64,000 bases of DNA, taken from Alcanivorax sediminis (GTDB taxonomy: Bacteria; Pseudomonadota; Gammaproteobacteria; Pseudomonadales; Alcanivoracaceae). The notes below the pieces were generated by a model. It was given only the letters and a program-made list of their open reading frames with translations, did not search any database and had not been told where the DNA came from. Where the stretch lies: NCBI RefSeq assembly GCF_009601165.1, contig NZ_WIRE01000001.1, positions 1,116,001 through 1,180,000 on the forward strand. The letters are read 5' to 3'. Position numbers and translations under genes: made by a program. This document shows positions 16,850-24,620 of the stretch, in pieces; positions within the stretch are counted from its first letter, which is position 1, and every line of letters starts with the position of its first letter.

Positions 16850-17656
16850 TTATCCCTTCTTCTTCAAACGGCTCGCCAGCAGTTGATCCATCCCGCGAAA
16901 TAACGGCTGCGGTAGTTTCGTGATCGGGCCGGGTGCAGCAGCGAGCAGCATGCTGCCCAGGTTACCCAGAGGGCGCGAGATACGCGCCGGACGTTTTTCA
17001 CAGGCTTCCACGATCCACCCTGCCGCCTTTTGCACGTGCATCATGGGCATGTATTTATAGATTTTTGTCTTTGACGACATGGGCGTGCGTACCATGGGGA
17101 AGTACACCACGGTGGTGGTGATGCCCTGATGTCCCATTTCTGCCTGCAGGGAGCGGGTGAAGGATTCCAGTGCGCTCTTGCTGGCCAGGTAGGCCGAGAA
17201 CAGGGGGATGGGTATCTGGGTGGAGAGGCTGGAAATATTCACCACATGACCGTGACCCTGCTCAAGAAAGCGGGGTAACAGTTTCAGGGTCATGGCTACG
17301 GCACCCATGTAGTTAAGCTGCATGGTGCGCTGATAATCATGCAGGCGATCCAGAGATTGCTCGATGGGGCGGCGAATGGAATGGGCGGCGTTATTGACCA
17401 GTGCATCAATCTGCGGGTGTTCGGCCAGAATCTGTGAAGCACAGGCTTCGATGGCGTTGTTGTCGCTCAGGTCGCAGGGATAGATCGCGGCGGAGGCACC
17501 TTCCGCTTCCACCCGTTGCTGCACTTCACGAAGCTGTTCTTCGCGTCTAGCCACCAGGCAAAGCCTGGCGCCACGCTTTGCCATCAGGACAGCGGCTTCA
17601 GCGCCGATGCCACTGGAGGCGCCGGTGAGTACAATAGTCTGGCCATTCAGTTTCAT
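16850..17656 (-). CDS. Short-chain dehydrogenase/reductase
   Basis: The 268-residue SDR has the cofactor motif TGASSGIG near residues 12-19, an NNAAHS element near 90 and the catalytic Ser (ISSLS) with YLASK. The late segment ([35 protein letters not shown], positions about 190-225) resembles the reductase domain of bacterial fatty acyl-CoA reductases. A lipid-aldehyde or acyl substrate is therefore possible but not shown. A hydrophobic/basic C-terminus may touch the membrane. Confidence 0.88.
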   Translation of the reverse strand: MKLNGQTIVLTGASSGIGAEAAVLMAKRGARLCLVARREEQLREVQQRVEAEGASAAIYPCDLSDNNAIEACASQILAEHPQIDALVNNAAHSIRRPIEQSLDRLHDYQRTMQLNYMGAVAMTLKLLPRFLEQGHGHVVNISSLSTQIPIPLFSAYLASKSALESFTRSLQAEMGHQGITTTVVYFPMVRTPMSSKTKIYKYMPMMHVQKAAGWIVEACEKRPARISRPLGNLGSMLLAAAPGPITKLPQPLFRGMDQLLASRLKKKG

Positions 17657-17750
17657 GCTTGCTCCCTGTTATATGACATTGAGTCTGCCGTTGAATGGGC
17701 GGCGCGCCAAGGTCAAAACAGGACGAAGCCTGCCATACCGGGATACTGCC

Positions 17751-18170
17751 ATGTGGAAACAGAAAACCCTCTGCCTCTCTGCCAAACGCCGGGGCTGTCA
17801 TCTGGTGACTCGCGAAGTGTTGGAGCAGTTGCCTGAGTTGGCCGACATACGCGTAGGCTTGCTGCATCTTTTTATCCAGCATACCTCCGCGTCACTCACC
17901 ATTAATGAGAATGCGGACCCGGATGTGCGCGGCGATCTGGAGCGTCACTTGAATGTGATGGTGCCGGAAAATGCGCCCTACTATGAGCACACCCTGGAAG
18001 GTCCGGATGATATGCCTGCCCATATCAAAAGCGTATTGATCGGCCCGTCGCTGAGCCTGCCCATCTCGGATGGTCGCCTGGCACTGGGCACCTGGCAGGG
18101 GATCTACCTCTGCGAGCATCGCGATCATGGTGGAGGGAGAAGAGTGGTGGCGACGATTCAGGGGGAGTGA
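17751..18170 (+). CDS. yjbQ: YjbQ/UPF0047 family protein
   Basis: The 139-residue protein carries the family motifs [28 protein letters not shown] and then [14 protein letters not shown]. YjbQ proteins have been reported to make thiamine phosphate non-specifically. Metal-binding His residues lie in FIQHTSA, LERHLN and CEHRDHG. ATG 17751 gives the conserved start; the longer frame from 17607 has no family match upstream. Confidence 0.88.
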   Translation: MWKQKTLCLSAKRRGCHLVTREVLEQLPELADIRVGLLHLFIQHTSASLTINENADPDVRGDLERHLNVMVPENAPYYEHTLEGPDDMPAHIKSVLIGPSLSLPISDGRLALGTWQGIYLCEHRDHGGGRRVVATIQGE

Positions 18171-18173
18171 ACA

Positions 18174-18222
18174 GTTGCAAGTTTCAAGTTGAAAGTTGAA
18201 AGTTGAAAGTTGAAAGTTGCAA
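18174..18222. repeat. Seven-copy heptamer tract (GTTGAAA type)
   Basis: Units are GTTGCAA, GTTTCAA, four perfect GTTGAAA, then GTTGCAA, seven in all with a strict 7-bp period. The tract begins three bases after the yjbQ stop. No clear inverted arm follows; CGCGGGA comes after it, as in the element at 39193. Confidence 0.9.
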
Positions 18223-18276
18223 CGCGGGATAGCTGGGGAGGGACGGACAGGCAGTGCCCGCACTGCCCCTCTCAGC

Positions 18277-18345
18277 CTTCGCCCAGGCAAGCTGGGCTCC
18301 TACAGCGTTTGTGTATCCGTAGGAGCTCAGCTTGCCTGAGCGAAG
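18277..18345. repeat. REP-like palindrome
   Basis: Two 27-bp arms, 18277-18303 and 18319-18345, are reverse complements at 25 of 27 positions, with a 15-bp loop. The arm contains GGCAAGCTGGGCTCCTAC, a pattern typical of REP elements in pseudomonads and relatives. Partial copies lie near 7247, 14856 and 28423. The rest of the 252-base gap holds no gene. Confidence 0.85.
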
Positions 18346-18422
18346 TCGGCCCGGGGTTAACCGGCACCTGTTAATCGCGGGCAGGGCCTCTCGGGTGCTT
18401 TAAGCCCATGCAGCGTGCAGTG

Positions 18423-19112
18423 TTATTCCGCTATCCACTGCAGGAATTCGCGGCGCTCTTCCGGTGTCGCCTGATTCCACTGGGCTTTTAGTGTATCCAG
18501 ATAGCTGGCGGCCGCAGCAGCTTCGCCACCCGCCGCAGGCGCCGGGGCAGAGGTGCTCGCGGCTGTTGCCTGTGGTGCCACCGTGTTGCTGGCCGGCGCG
18601 GCCACTTCCTCGCCGGTGACCGGCGCCAGGAAACCACGCTTGAGAATCAGCTGAGACTGCGCAGCCGCTACCTTTTCACCGCTGACGGCATTTTCCGCCC
18701 AGCCAGTGAAGCTGTCTTCCATGGCGCGAGCGGCTTCCACGTCTGCGGGCTGCTTATAGCCCAATACCCACATGTCACCGGGTTTGCCGTCGACGATGAA
18801 ATTAGCCGGATTGGTTTTAACAATTTCGTGGTTATCTGCGTCCAGCTGCCAGAGCTCCTTGTAGTAAGCCAGGATCTCGTAGCGGCCCGGGGTCAGTTTC
18901 AGATCCTTGAAGTCGGAAGCAAAGAAGGTATTCACGCCGTCGACTTCCTTGCCGTTGATGGTGAACACTTCGAGCTGGCTAGGCACGCGAACGGTTACGA
19001 CCTTGTTATCGGATTGGGCTGGGCCGTCATAAAGTTGGACAACCGGGCTCTGGGCGCAGGCGGAAAGCAGCAGGGCAAAAAGGGCGATGGCGGTCAGGCG
19101 CAGGAACAGCAT
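18423..19112 (-). CDS. DUF2057-like lipoprotein
   Basis: The 229-residue protein starts with a lipoprotein signal (LFLRLTAIALFALLLSAC). The mature N-terminal part resembles the DUF2057/YccT family: VTVRVPSQLEVFTINGKEVDG, then LKLTPGRYEILAYYKELWQ. A low-complexity Ala/Pro/Ser/Thr linker (about 170-205) leads to a C-terminal helix (YLDTLKAQWNQATPEERREF). ATG 19112, with AGGAGA upstream, gives the clean signal peptide; the upstream ATG does not. It lies downstream of the Kunitz lipoprotein and membrane protein genes on the same strand. Confidence 0.75.
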   Translation of the reverse strand: MLFLRLTAIALFALLLSACAQSPVVQLYDGPAQSDNKVVTVRVPSQLEVFTINGKEVDGVNTFFASDFKDLKLTPGRYEILAYYKELWQLDADNHEIVKTNPANFIVDGKPGDMWVLGYKQPADVEAARAMEDSFTGWAENAVSGEKVAAAQSQLILKRGFLAPVTGEEVAAPASNTVAPQATAASTSAPAPAAGGEAAAAASYLDTLKAQWNQATPEERREFLQWIAE

Positions 19113-19178
19113 GGTCTCTCCTGGGTTCGGGTAGCCCGCCAGTCTGGCAGGCATGGATGACATTAAGGTGACAGCGGC

Positions 19179-19517
19179 TTAAAAGCCCCAGCCGTCGACG
19201 TTGTTGGGGGCTACGTCTCGGTTTAGTGCGCTCAGGCCACGGGCGCACCGGACGATCCACCAGATAGTGATGACCACCATCAACAGCCATCCGATGAAGG
19301 CCACGGTGGTGATGCCGGCGATGAACGAATACAGCAGCCCTATCCAGAAAGTCCGGTACTGGAAACGGAAATGTTCACGCAGGGGCGGCGGTGCATCAGA
19401 GGCATTAATGTGGGCAATGATCACACCGGCAATAGCGGTCAGGCCGCCGGTGATCAGGCCAACCAGGTGCAGCACATAGACCGCACGGGCCAGGCTGGCG
19501 CGAGACGTATCGCTCAT
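19179..19517 (-). CDS. COG3671-like small membrane protein
   Basis: The 112-residue protein has three predicted membrane helices (YVLHLVGLITGGLTAIAGVI; FWIGLLYSFIAGITTVAFIG; LLMVVITIWWIVRCARGL). It matches small inner-membrane proteins related to DUF4870/COG3671. Its ATG overlaps the stop of the Kunitz lipoprotein gene, so the two are co-translated. Function unknown. Confidence 0.75.
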   Translation of the reverse strand: MSDTSRASLARAVYVLHLVGLITGGLTAIAGVIIAHINASDAPPPLREHFRFQYRTFWIGLLYSFIAGITTVAFIGWLLMVVITIWWIVRCARGLSALNRDVAPNNVDGWGF

Positions 19518-19810
19518 CGCGGGGCCCCCTTGCCGGAGTCGGGTGTGGCGGTTTCGCTGTTGCTGGCACCGCAGGTGCTGACACAGGCATCTAGTGTTTC
19601 GAAGGGCACGCTGCCTTTGCAGCCACCCCAGATAAAGGTGCGGCAGCTGTCAGTATCCGCATCATAGTAGTATCGCTGGAAGGAGGCCTTGCACATCCCG
19701 GACTCGGGTGGCTGGTAACAGGCATCGGGTAGCGGTGTTTCGGAGTCACTGTTCTGGCAGCCGGTCAGCAAGCCAAGCGCAAGCAGCAGCGAGAGGGGGA
19801 GAGTGCGCAT
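19514..19810 (-). CDS. Lipoprotein with a Kunitz/BPTI-type protease-inhibitor domain
   Basis: The 98-residue product has a lipoprotein signal with lipobox LLTGC (Cys18) and one Kunitz domain. The six Cys are 31, 40, 56, 64, 76 and 80, with gaps 8-15-7-11-3 against 8-15-7-12-3 in bovine BPTI. The reactive-loop segment GMCKA parallels BPTI GPCKA, putting Lys41 at P1 as in trypsin inhibitors. RYYYD and FIWGGCKG are also family hallmarks. This predicts a membrane-anchored envelope inhibitor of trypsin-like proteases; activity is inference. ATG 19810 has AAGGAT upstream. It leads the COG3671-like gene. Confidence 0.88.
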   Translation of the reverse strand: MRTLPLSLLLALGLLTGCQNSDSETPLPDACYQPPESGMCKASFQRYYYDADTDSCRTFIWGGCKGSVPFETLDACVSTCGASNSETATPDSGKGAPR

Positions 19811-19931
19811 GATGTATCCTTCCACAAACGGTTCCAATGGGGCTACTTTACCGAACTATGGCGATGGCGGTAACCGGCTTGTGTGGTTGGCTGGACAGGC
19901 CCGGCCGCCAGGGCTGAACACGGGAACAATC

Positions 19932-20609
19932 ATGTGGAGATTGCAGGGTCTGATATTGACGGCATTGCTATGCAGTGAAGGAGCGATCGCCGAGGACATT
20001 CAGTACGGTTTTCTCCAGGCCGGGCAGTTACAACTCAAGGACAGTGATACCACCCTGTATGCCGGAGACGTGGTCCTGGATGGCGAGTATGACGACCTGC
20101 CGTTTTTTACCGCAGGTGTGCAGAAAGTGCTGGGTGGCGAGCGCATTCGCTATGGCTATGAAGGCGGCGCCTTGATCAGCTGGCAGAACGACACGGTGTC
20201 TTACTCTGCAGTGGTCGATGGTGGCACCGCCATTAACATCAAGATAGACAATGAGCTGCTGGTATTTGGCACCCTGCTGGGTGCCTATGGGGATGTTTTG
20301 CTGGGTTCCCGTGCCCGCCTGTACCTTTCCGGTGGCCCGATGCTGCTGGTCGCTACCCTGAAGCAGGAAAAACCGGATACCTATCCCCAGCCGCTGAGCA
20401 GCACTGTGGTCATCAATGGTGACGAGCGGGAGACCAGCGTTGGTTACGGTGCTTATGCCTCTGCGGGGCTGATCTTTTCTGTCTCCCGCAATGCCGAGTT
20501 GGGCGTGGTGGTGCGCGAGCAGGCGGTGAAGATGGATTTCAATGATTCCATCGCCGATTTTCCCTATGAGGGGACCATGTACATGTTGAGCCTGGGGTAT
20601 CGGCTGTAG
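19932..20609 (+). CDS. MipA/OmpV-like or other outer-membrane beta-barrel protein
   Basis: The 225-residue protein has a signal peptide (WRLQGLILTALLCSEGAIAE) and then alternating beta-strand patterns ending in YMLSLGYRL, with a C-terminal hydrophobic residue typical of outer-membrane barrels. VGYGAYASAGLIFSVSRNAE and LYLSGGPMLLVATLK are MipA/OmpV-like in style, but I cannot fix the family. ATG 19932 gives the signal peptide. It diverges from the Kunitz lipoprotein gene. Confidence 0.7.
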   Translation: MWRLQGLILTALLCSEGAIAEDIQYGFLQAGQLQLKDSDTTLYAGDVVLDGEYDDLPFFTAGVQKVLGGERIRYGYEGGALISWQNDTVSYSAVVDGGTAINIKIDNELLVFGTLLGAYGDVLLGSRARLYLSGGPMLLVATLKQEKPDTYPQPLSSTVVINGDERETSVGYGAYASAGLIFSVSRNAELGVVVREQAVKMDFNDSIADFPYEGTMYMLSLGYRL

Positions 20610-20618
20610 CGGAAGATT

Positions 20619-20746
20619 CGAGACGCGAGTTTCGAGTTACGAAAGGCAAAGACAAAATGGCGCACAATGTGCCTGGCTGATGGTTTCGGGTTTTGATCTT
20701 CGAAACTCGAAACTCGAAACTCGAAACTCGAAACTCGAAACTCGCG
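20619..20746. repeat. Large palindromic heptamer element with six perfect CGAAACT copies
   Basis: Left arm CGAGACG, CGAGTTT, CGAGTTA, CGAAAGG (20619-20646) begins nine bases after the barrel-protein stop. After about 54 bases the right arm has six perfect CGAAACT units (20701-20742) then CGCG. The arms are inverse to each other. Confidence 0.9.
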
Positions 20747-20770
20747 CCAGGATTCCAGCTTGCCCCTCTT

Positions 20771-21304
20771 CTAATCCGCCCGCACGTGTTTCTGATCCCT
20801 GGGCAGGGTGTCATTCTTCAGGCGGATTACGGTTTTCTGCAGCAGCAGGTTGTTGGGCAGAGTGTAGCGGTGTCCGAGCTGGTCCTGCACGGTGATAAAG
20901 ATCAGGCCCATGTGACGAATCTGCCCGGTGACGGTGTTGTCGCCGTCCAGCAGGCGGATGCGATCGCCTACCCGATAAGGCGCGCTGAAGAACAGAATGA
21001 TCGCGGCAGTGGCATTGCTGAGCATGGACCAGCTGGCGAACAGCGCCACCCCCAGCAATGCCATCAGCGAGGTGGCAAAGACCATCAGGCCGTCGCCTTT
21101 CAATCCCCATAACACCCCCACCGCAATCAGGCTGATCACCAGGCTGGCGGCATTGATCACTACGGAGGTCTGGAAGATGCGCGCCCTGCTGAACTCGCGG
21201 CGACGGCCCAGCCGCTTGGTGACACCGCGCAGCACGGCGGACATGGCCCAGCCGAGAATCAGAATGACGGCGGTGAGCAGCCACTTCATGGCGATGGATT
21301 CCAT
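20771..21304 (-). CDS. Short MscS-domain mechanosensitive channel-like protein
   Basis: The 177-residue protein has an N-terminal membrane helix, a second pair of helices (VVINAASLVISLIAVGVLWGL; MVFATSLMALLGVALFASWS) and the start of the MscS beta domain (YRVGDRIRLLDGDNTVTGQI, YTLPNNLLLQKTVI). It stops soon after the beta domain, about 100 residues shorter than MscS, so the C-terminal cage is missing. It may be a natural minimal form. It lies 6 bases after the metallo-hydrolase gene and is probably coupled with it. Confidence 0.8.
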   Translation of the reverse strand: MESIAMKWLLTAVILILGWAMSAVLRGVTKRLGRRREFSRARIFQTSVVINAASLVISLIAVGVLWGLKGDGLMVFATSLMALLGVALFASWSMLSNATAAIILFFSAPYRVGDRIRLLDGDNTVTGQIRHMGLIFITVQDQLGHRYTLPNNLLLQKTVIRLKNDTLPRDQKHVRAD

Positions 21305-21310
21305 TAGCGC

Positions 21311-21952
21311 TTAACCGTGTTTACCAGAGACAAAGGGGTTGTTGACCCGCTCGTGACCGATGGTGGACATGGGGCCATGGCCAGGAATGAACGACACATC
21401 GTCGTCCAGCGTCAGCAGCTTTTCCTTGATGGCAGTGATCAGGGTGTCGAAATCCCCTTTGGGAAAATCGGTGCGCCCGATGGAGCCGTTGAACAATACA
21501 TCACCCACGACGACCAGCTTGCTTTCCGGCTGATAGAACACCACGTGGCCGGGGGTATGGCCGGGGCAGTGGCGCACTTCAAATTCGGTTTCGCCCACGG
21601 TGACGCGATCGCCGTCTTCCAGCCAGCGATTCGGGGTGAACGGCCGGGAAGGCGCAAAGCCCATCATCTGTGCCTGTTGGGGCAGCATGTCGATCCAGAA
21701 CTGATCGTCCTTGTGGGGGCCTTCAATGGGCAGGCTCAGGGTGTCAGCCAGCTCCGCCACAGCACCCACATGATCCAGATGGGCATGGGTCACCAGAATC
21801 TTCTCCGGCGTTCCTCCCACCTGCTTCAGCGCTTCCAGAATATTCTCCAGGTCCCCGCCGGGGTCGACGATGGCCAGCTTGTCAGTGGCTTCGCATTTCA
21901 GGAAGGAGCAGTTCTGCTGGAACTGGGTGACCGGGAGAATGGCGTATTTCAT
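21311..21952 (-). CDS. Metallo-beta-lactamase-fold hydrolase, glyoxalase II/YcbL type
   Basis: The 213-residue protein has the dinuclear zinc motif THAHLDHVGAV, then HCPGHTPGHVVFY (His), VVVGDVLFNGSIGRTDFP (bridging Asp) and FIPGHGPMSTIGHERVNNPFV (last His). The order and length match YcbL-type type II glyoxalases, which hydrolyse S-lactoylglutathione, though relatives have other thioesters as substrates. Cytosolic. It is followed by the short MscS gene on the same strand. Confidence 0.88.
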   Translation of the reverse strand: MKYAILPVTQFQQNCSFLKCEATDKLAIVDPGGDLENILEALKQVGGTPEKILVTHAHLDHVGAVAELADTLSLPIEGPHKDDQFWIDMLPQQAQMMGFAPSRPFTPNRWLEDGDRVTVGETEFEVRHCPGHTPGHVVFYQPESKLVVVGDVLFNGSIGRTDFPKGDFDTLITAIKEKLLTLDDDVSFIPGHGPMSTIGHERVNNPFVSGKHG

Positions 21953-22129
21953 AGCTGTCTGTCGGTGTTGTCGGTGGGGGTATTAGTGTGTGCAGTATAG
22001 CGGTTTGGGGTAATGGCCTGCATGTCCCGACAAACAAAAATATTTGCAAATTCAGTCGGTGGGGGGTTGGCGGAATATCGCTTGGTGCTATTTTAAGGCT
22101 CGCAATAACTACTAACAAAGGAAGGAACG

Positions 22130-22960
22130 ATGGACATGGAGCAGCTCCAGCCTTATCTGGACAAGGCGATTGAACTGGGTATGACCTATTTGCCCAAGTT
22201 CGTGCTGGCAATTCTAACCCTGATCGTGGGTTTCTGGATCATCAAGCGTATCGTCAAGGGAATGAATGTGGTGTTGGGCCACCAGGCCATCGATGCGTCT
22301 CTGCAGAAGTTTCTTACCAGCCTGGTCGATGTGCTGTTGAAGATCCTGCTGTTGGTGGCAGTGGCGGGTATGGTGGGTATCGAAACTACCTCCTTCATCG
22401 CCATGCTGGGTGCCATCGGTCTTGCCGTGGGGCTGGCCTTGCAGGGCAGTCTGGGCAATCTGGCTGGTGGTGTGCTGATTCTGTTCTTCAAGCCCTACAA
22501 GGTGGGGGACATCGTCGAAGCCCAGGGGCACATGGGCCGGGTCCACGACATCCAGATCTTCACCACCATCCTGATCACCTATGACAACCAGCGTATCGTG
22601 ATTCCCAATGGTCTGATGTCCAACGGTTGCATCAAGAACATTTTCTGCGAACCCCAGCGGCGGGTGGATATCGAGTTCGGGATCAGCTACGGCGACAGCA
22701 TTGAAGACGCTCGTGCTGCCATTCAGTCCGTTATCGATAGTGACGACCGGATCCTGAGCGGTGACAAGTTTGATCCTAATATTTTCGTCTCTGCCCACGC
22801 CGACAGCAGTATCAACATGCTGACCCGCGTCTGGGTGAACTCCGAGGATTACTGGCCGGTGTACTTCGGTTTGTTCGAGCAAGTGAAATACGCCTTCGAC
22901 AAGGCGGGCATTACCATCCCCTTCCCGCAGCGGGATGTGCATTTGTTTCAGCAATCATAA
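22130..22960 (+). CDS. mscS: Small-conductance mechanosensitive channel (MscS)
   Basis: The 276-residue inner-membrane channel opens under membrane tension to release solutes. It has three N-terminal helices and the pore helix with the Gly/Ala pattern AMLGAIGLAVGLALQGSLGN, LAGGVLILFFKPYKVGDIVE, the beta domain (NQRIVIPNGLMSNGCIKN) and the full C-terminal domain ending IPFPQRDVHLFQQS. Length is that of E. coli MscS. A GAAGGAA site precedes ATG 22130. A heptamer palindrome fills the space to the convergent P450 gene. Confidence 0.93.
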   Translation: MDMEQLQPYLDKAIELGMTYLPKFVLAILTLIVGFWIIKRIVKGMNVVLGHQAIDASLQKFLTSLVDVLLKILLLVAVAGMVGIETTSFIAMLGAIGLAVGLALQGSLGNLAGGVLILFFKPYKVGDIVEAQGHMGRVHDIQIFTTILITYDNQRIVIPNGLMSNGCIKNIFCEPQRRVDIEFGISYGDSIEDARAAIQSVIDSDDRILSGDKFDPNIFVSAHADSSINMLTRVWVNSEDYWPVYFGLFEQVKYAFDKAGITIPFPQRDVHLFQQS

Positions 22961-22964
22961 GTAA

Positions 22965-23038
22965 CGGGAAGCGAGTAACGAGGAGCGAAAGTCAAAACCG
23001 GTTTGGTTTTTCGAAACTCGCTTCTCGTCACTCGCGCC
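22965..23038. repeat. Palindromic heptamer element between convergent genes
   Basis: Left arm CGGGAAG, CGAGTAA, CGAGGAG, CGAAAGT (22965-22992) starts four bases after the mscS stop. The right arm (TTTTCGAAACTCGCTTCTCG and CACTCGC) ends within six bases of the P450 stop. The right arm is identical over 27 bases to that of the element at 16742-16843. Confidence 0.88.
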
Positions 23039-23043
23039 TGTCT

Positions 23044-24408
23044 TTAACGTTTCTGAATCGTCACCGGCAACCCATCCTTTGGCATGATCAACGGCACCAG
23101 TTGGGTGGGCACTTCGTAACCGGGTTTCACGCTGACCTTGTACTGTTTCAGGAAGTGGAACAGGAAGGTCTTGGTCTGCAGCTCGGCGAAGTTCAGCCCC
23201 AGACATTTGTGATGGCCGCCGCCGAAGGGCAGCCACTGGTAGAAGTGCTGCTTGTGTTCGGCACGCTCGTCATTGAATCGTTCCGGGTCGAAGGTATGCG
23301 GGTGGCTCCAGTATTCGTCCATGTAATGGGTGTAAAGCGTTGATACATTTACAAGGGTGTTGCGCGGTAGGGTGTACCCCTTGAAAGTGACATCCTTGAC
23401 CGTGCGCCGCGGGAAGGTGGTCAGCGGCGGGCGCATGCGCAGGGTTTCCTTGAATACCAATCCGGTTTTTTCCAGTTTGGCCAGGTCATCATATTCCAGC
23501 GCATCCTTGTTCAACGATTGCATCTCAGATGCAAGAATATCTTGCCACTCGGGGTGTTTGGCCAGCATGTAAAGCACCGAGCAAAGGGTGCTGGTGGTGG
23601 TGTCGTGGGCCGCAAACAGCAGGAAGATCATGTGGTTCATTACATCGCGATCACTTAGCCCGCCTTCTTCATCCGCCGCCTTGCACAGTTCACTGAAGAA
23701 ATCACTGTGATCACTGTTGCGCTTTGCCGGAATCAGTCGGGTAACAAAGTCTTCCAGGTAACGACGGCCCTTCATGCCGCGATGCCAGAGCGTCCCGGGA
23801 ATTTCCACCCGAAGTACCGCCAGTGAGGCTTCCGTGGCATCGATAAAAGACTGGTTTACCTTGTCGGATTCCGGCCCCATCTCCAGACCAAAGAAAATTT
23901 GTGCGCCCACATCCAAGAGTAACGTTTTGATGTAATCCAGAAACTGGATTTCCTTACCGGTGGGCCAGTGTTGGATCTCACGGTCGATGTGCGTATTCAT
24001 GCGATCCAGATAACTGGCCAGGGCCGGCTTCTTGAAGGCCTGCTGCATGATGCGGCGATGAAATTTGTGATCGGCAAAATCCCGCAACATCAGGCCATCA
24101 GTAAACAGCTTTTCCAGAATCGGGTTCCAGGCGGCCCGGCTGGAAAAGGCGTGCTCGGGATCCTTGAGAACAAATTCGTTAGCTTCCGGTCCGAGAAGAG
24201 TGACCCCCCGCTGAAACAGCACCGAGCCCTTGAAGACAAGCCCGTGCTTGTTGGCCTGATCGGTTACCATTTTGTGGTAGTCCTTCAGGAACGGCACGGT
24301 GTGGCCCAGCAAGGGCCAGCCGTAGTCACCGGGGATATTCTTGAGGTTGCGCTGTGGCATGCGGGGCAGGTTGGCGGCCTCTTGCTGGGCGGTATCCATG
24401 CTGCTCAT
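23044..24408 (-). CDS. Cytochrome P450
   Basis: The 454-residue soluble P450 has the I-helix oxygen-activation motif AAHDTTTS, the ExxR motif in FKETLRMRPP, FDPERFND and the haem-binding FGGGHHKCLG with the Cys thiolate ligand. No membrane anchor or fused reductase is present, so it needs a separate ferredoxin or reductase, not seen nearby. The N-terminus (NIPGDYGWPLLGHTVPFLKD) resembles CYP120/CYP51-like sequences more than the alkane-hydroxylating CYP153 type. A fatty-acid, sterol or terpenoid substrate is possible. ATG 24408 has GGGAGA upstream. Confidence 0.92.
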   Translation of the reverse strand: MSSMDTAQQEAANLPRMPQRNLKNIPGDYGWPLLGHTVPFLKDYHKMVTDQANKHGLVFKGSVLFQRGVTLLGPEANEFVLKDPEHAFSSRAAWNPILEKLFTDGLMLRDFADHKFHRRIMQQAFKKPALASYLDRMNTHIDREIQHWPTGKEIQFLDYIKTLLLDVGAQIFFGLEMGPESDKVNQSFIDATEASLAVLRVEIPGTLWHRGMKGRRYLEDFVTRLIPAKRNSDHSDFFSELCKAADEEGGLSDRDVMNHMIFLLFAAHDTTTSTLCSVLYMLAKHPEWQDILASEMQSLNKDALEYDDLAKLEKTGLVFKETLRMRPPLTTFPRRTVKDVTFKGYTLPRNTLVNVSTLYTHYMDEYWSHPHTFDPERFNDERAEHKQHFYQWLPFGGGHHKCLGLNFAELQTKTFLFHFLKQYKVSVKPGYEVPTQLVPLIMPKDGLPVTIQKR

Positions 24409-24620
24409 GTGAGTCTCCCGAAAATAAACAATCTGTATATCCTTAATTTACGCCCGCCGGTGTGGAGTGAATAGAGGGTTGTCGGCTACGGTCAAGCGGG
24501 GCTGTTCTGAGGAGCCGCAGGTCAAATGCTGACGCTAAAATGGGGCCCTTGAGACGCAGCGCGCGGCCATGCCGTATGGGGGGCGTGCTATTATTGGGGC
24601 ATTGCCATGGAGAGTTTGCG

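Noticed and set aside
18174..18222. Tandem repeats as a possible CRISPR array
   Set aside because: Units are 7 bp with no spacers, and no cas genes are present in the window.
20639..20895. Plus-strand frames with repeated NSKLETR
   Set aside because: They are translations of the CGAAACT heptamers, not proteins; similar FEFRVS and FNFQLST frames on the other strand have the same origin.
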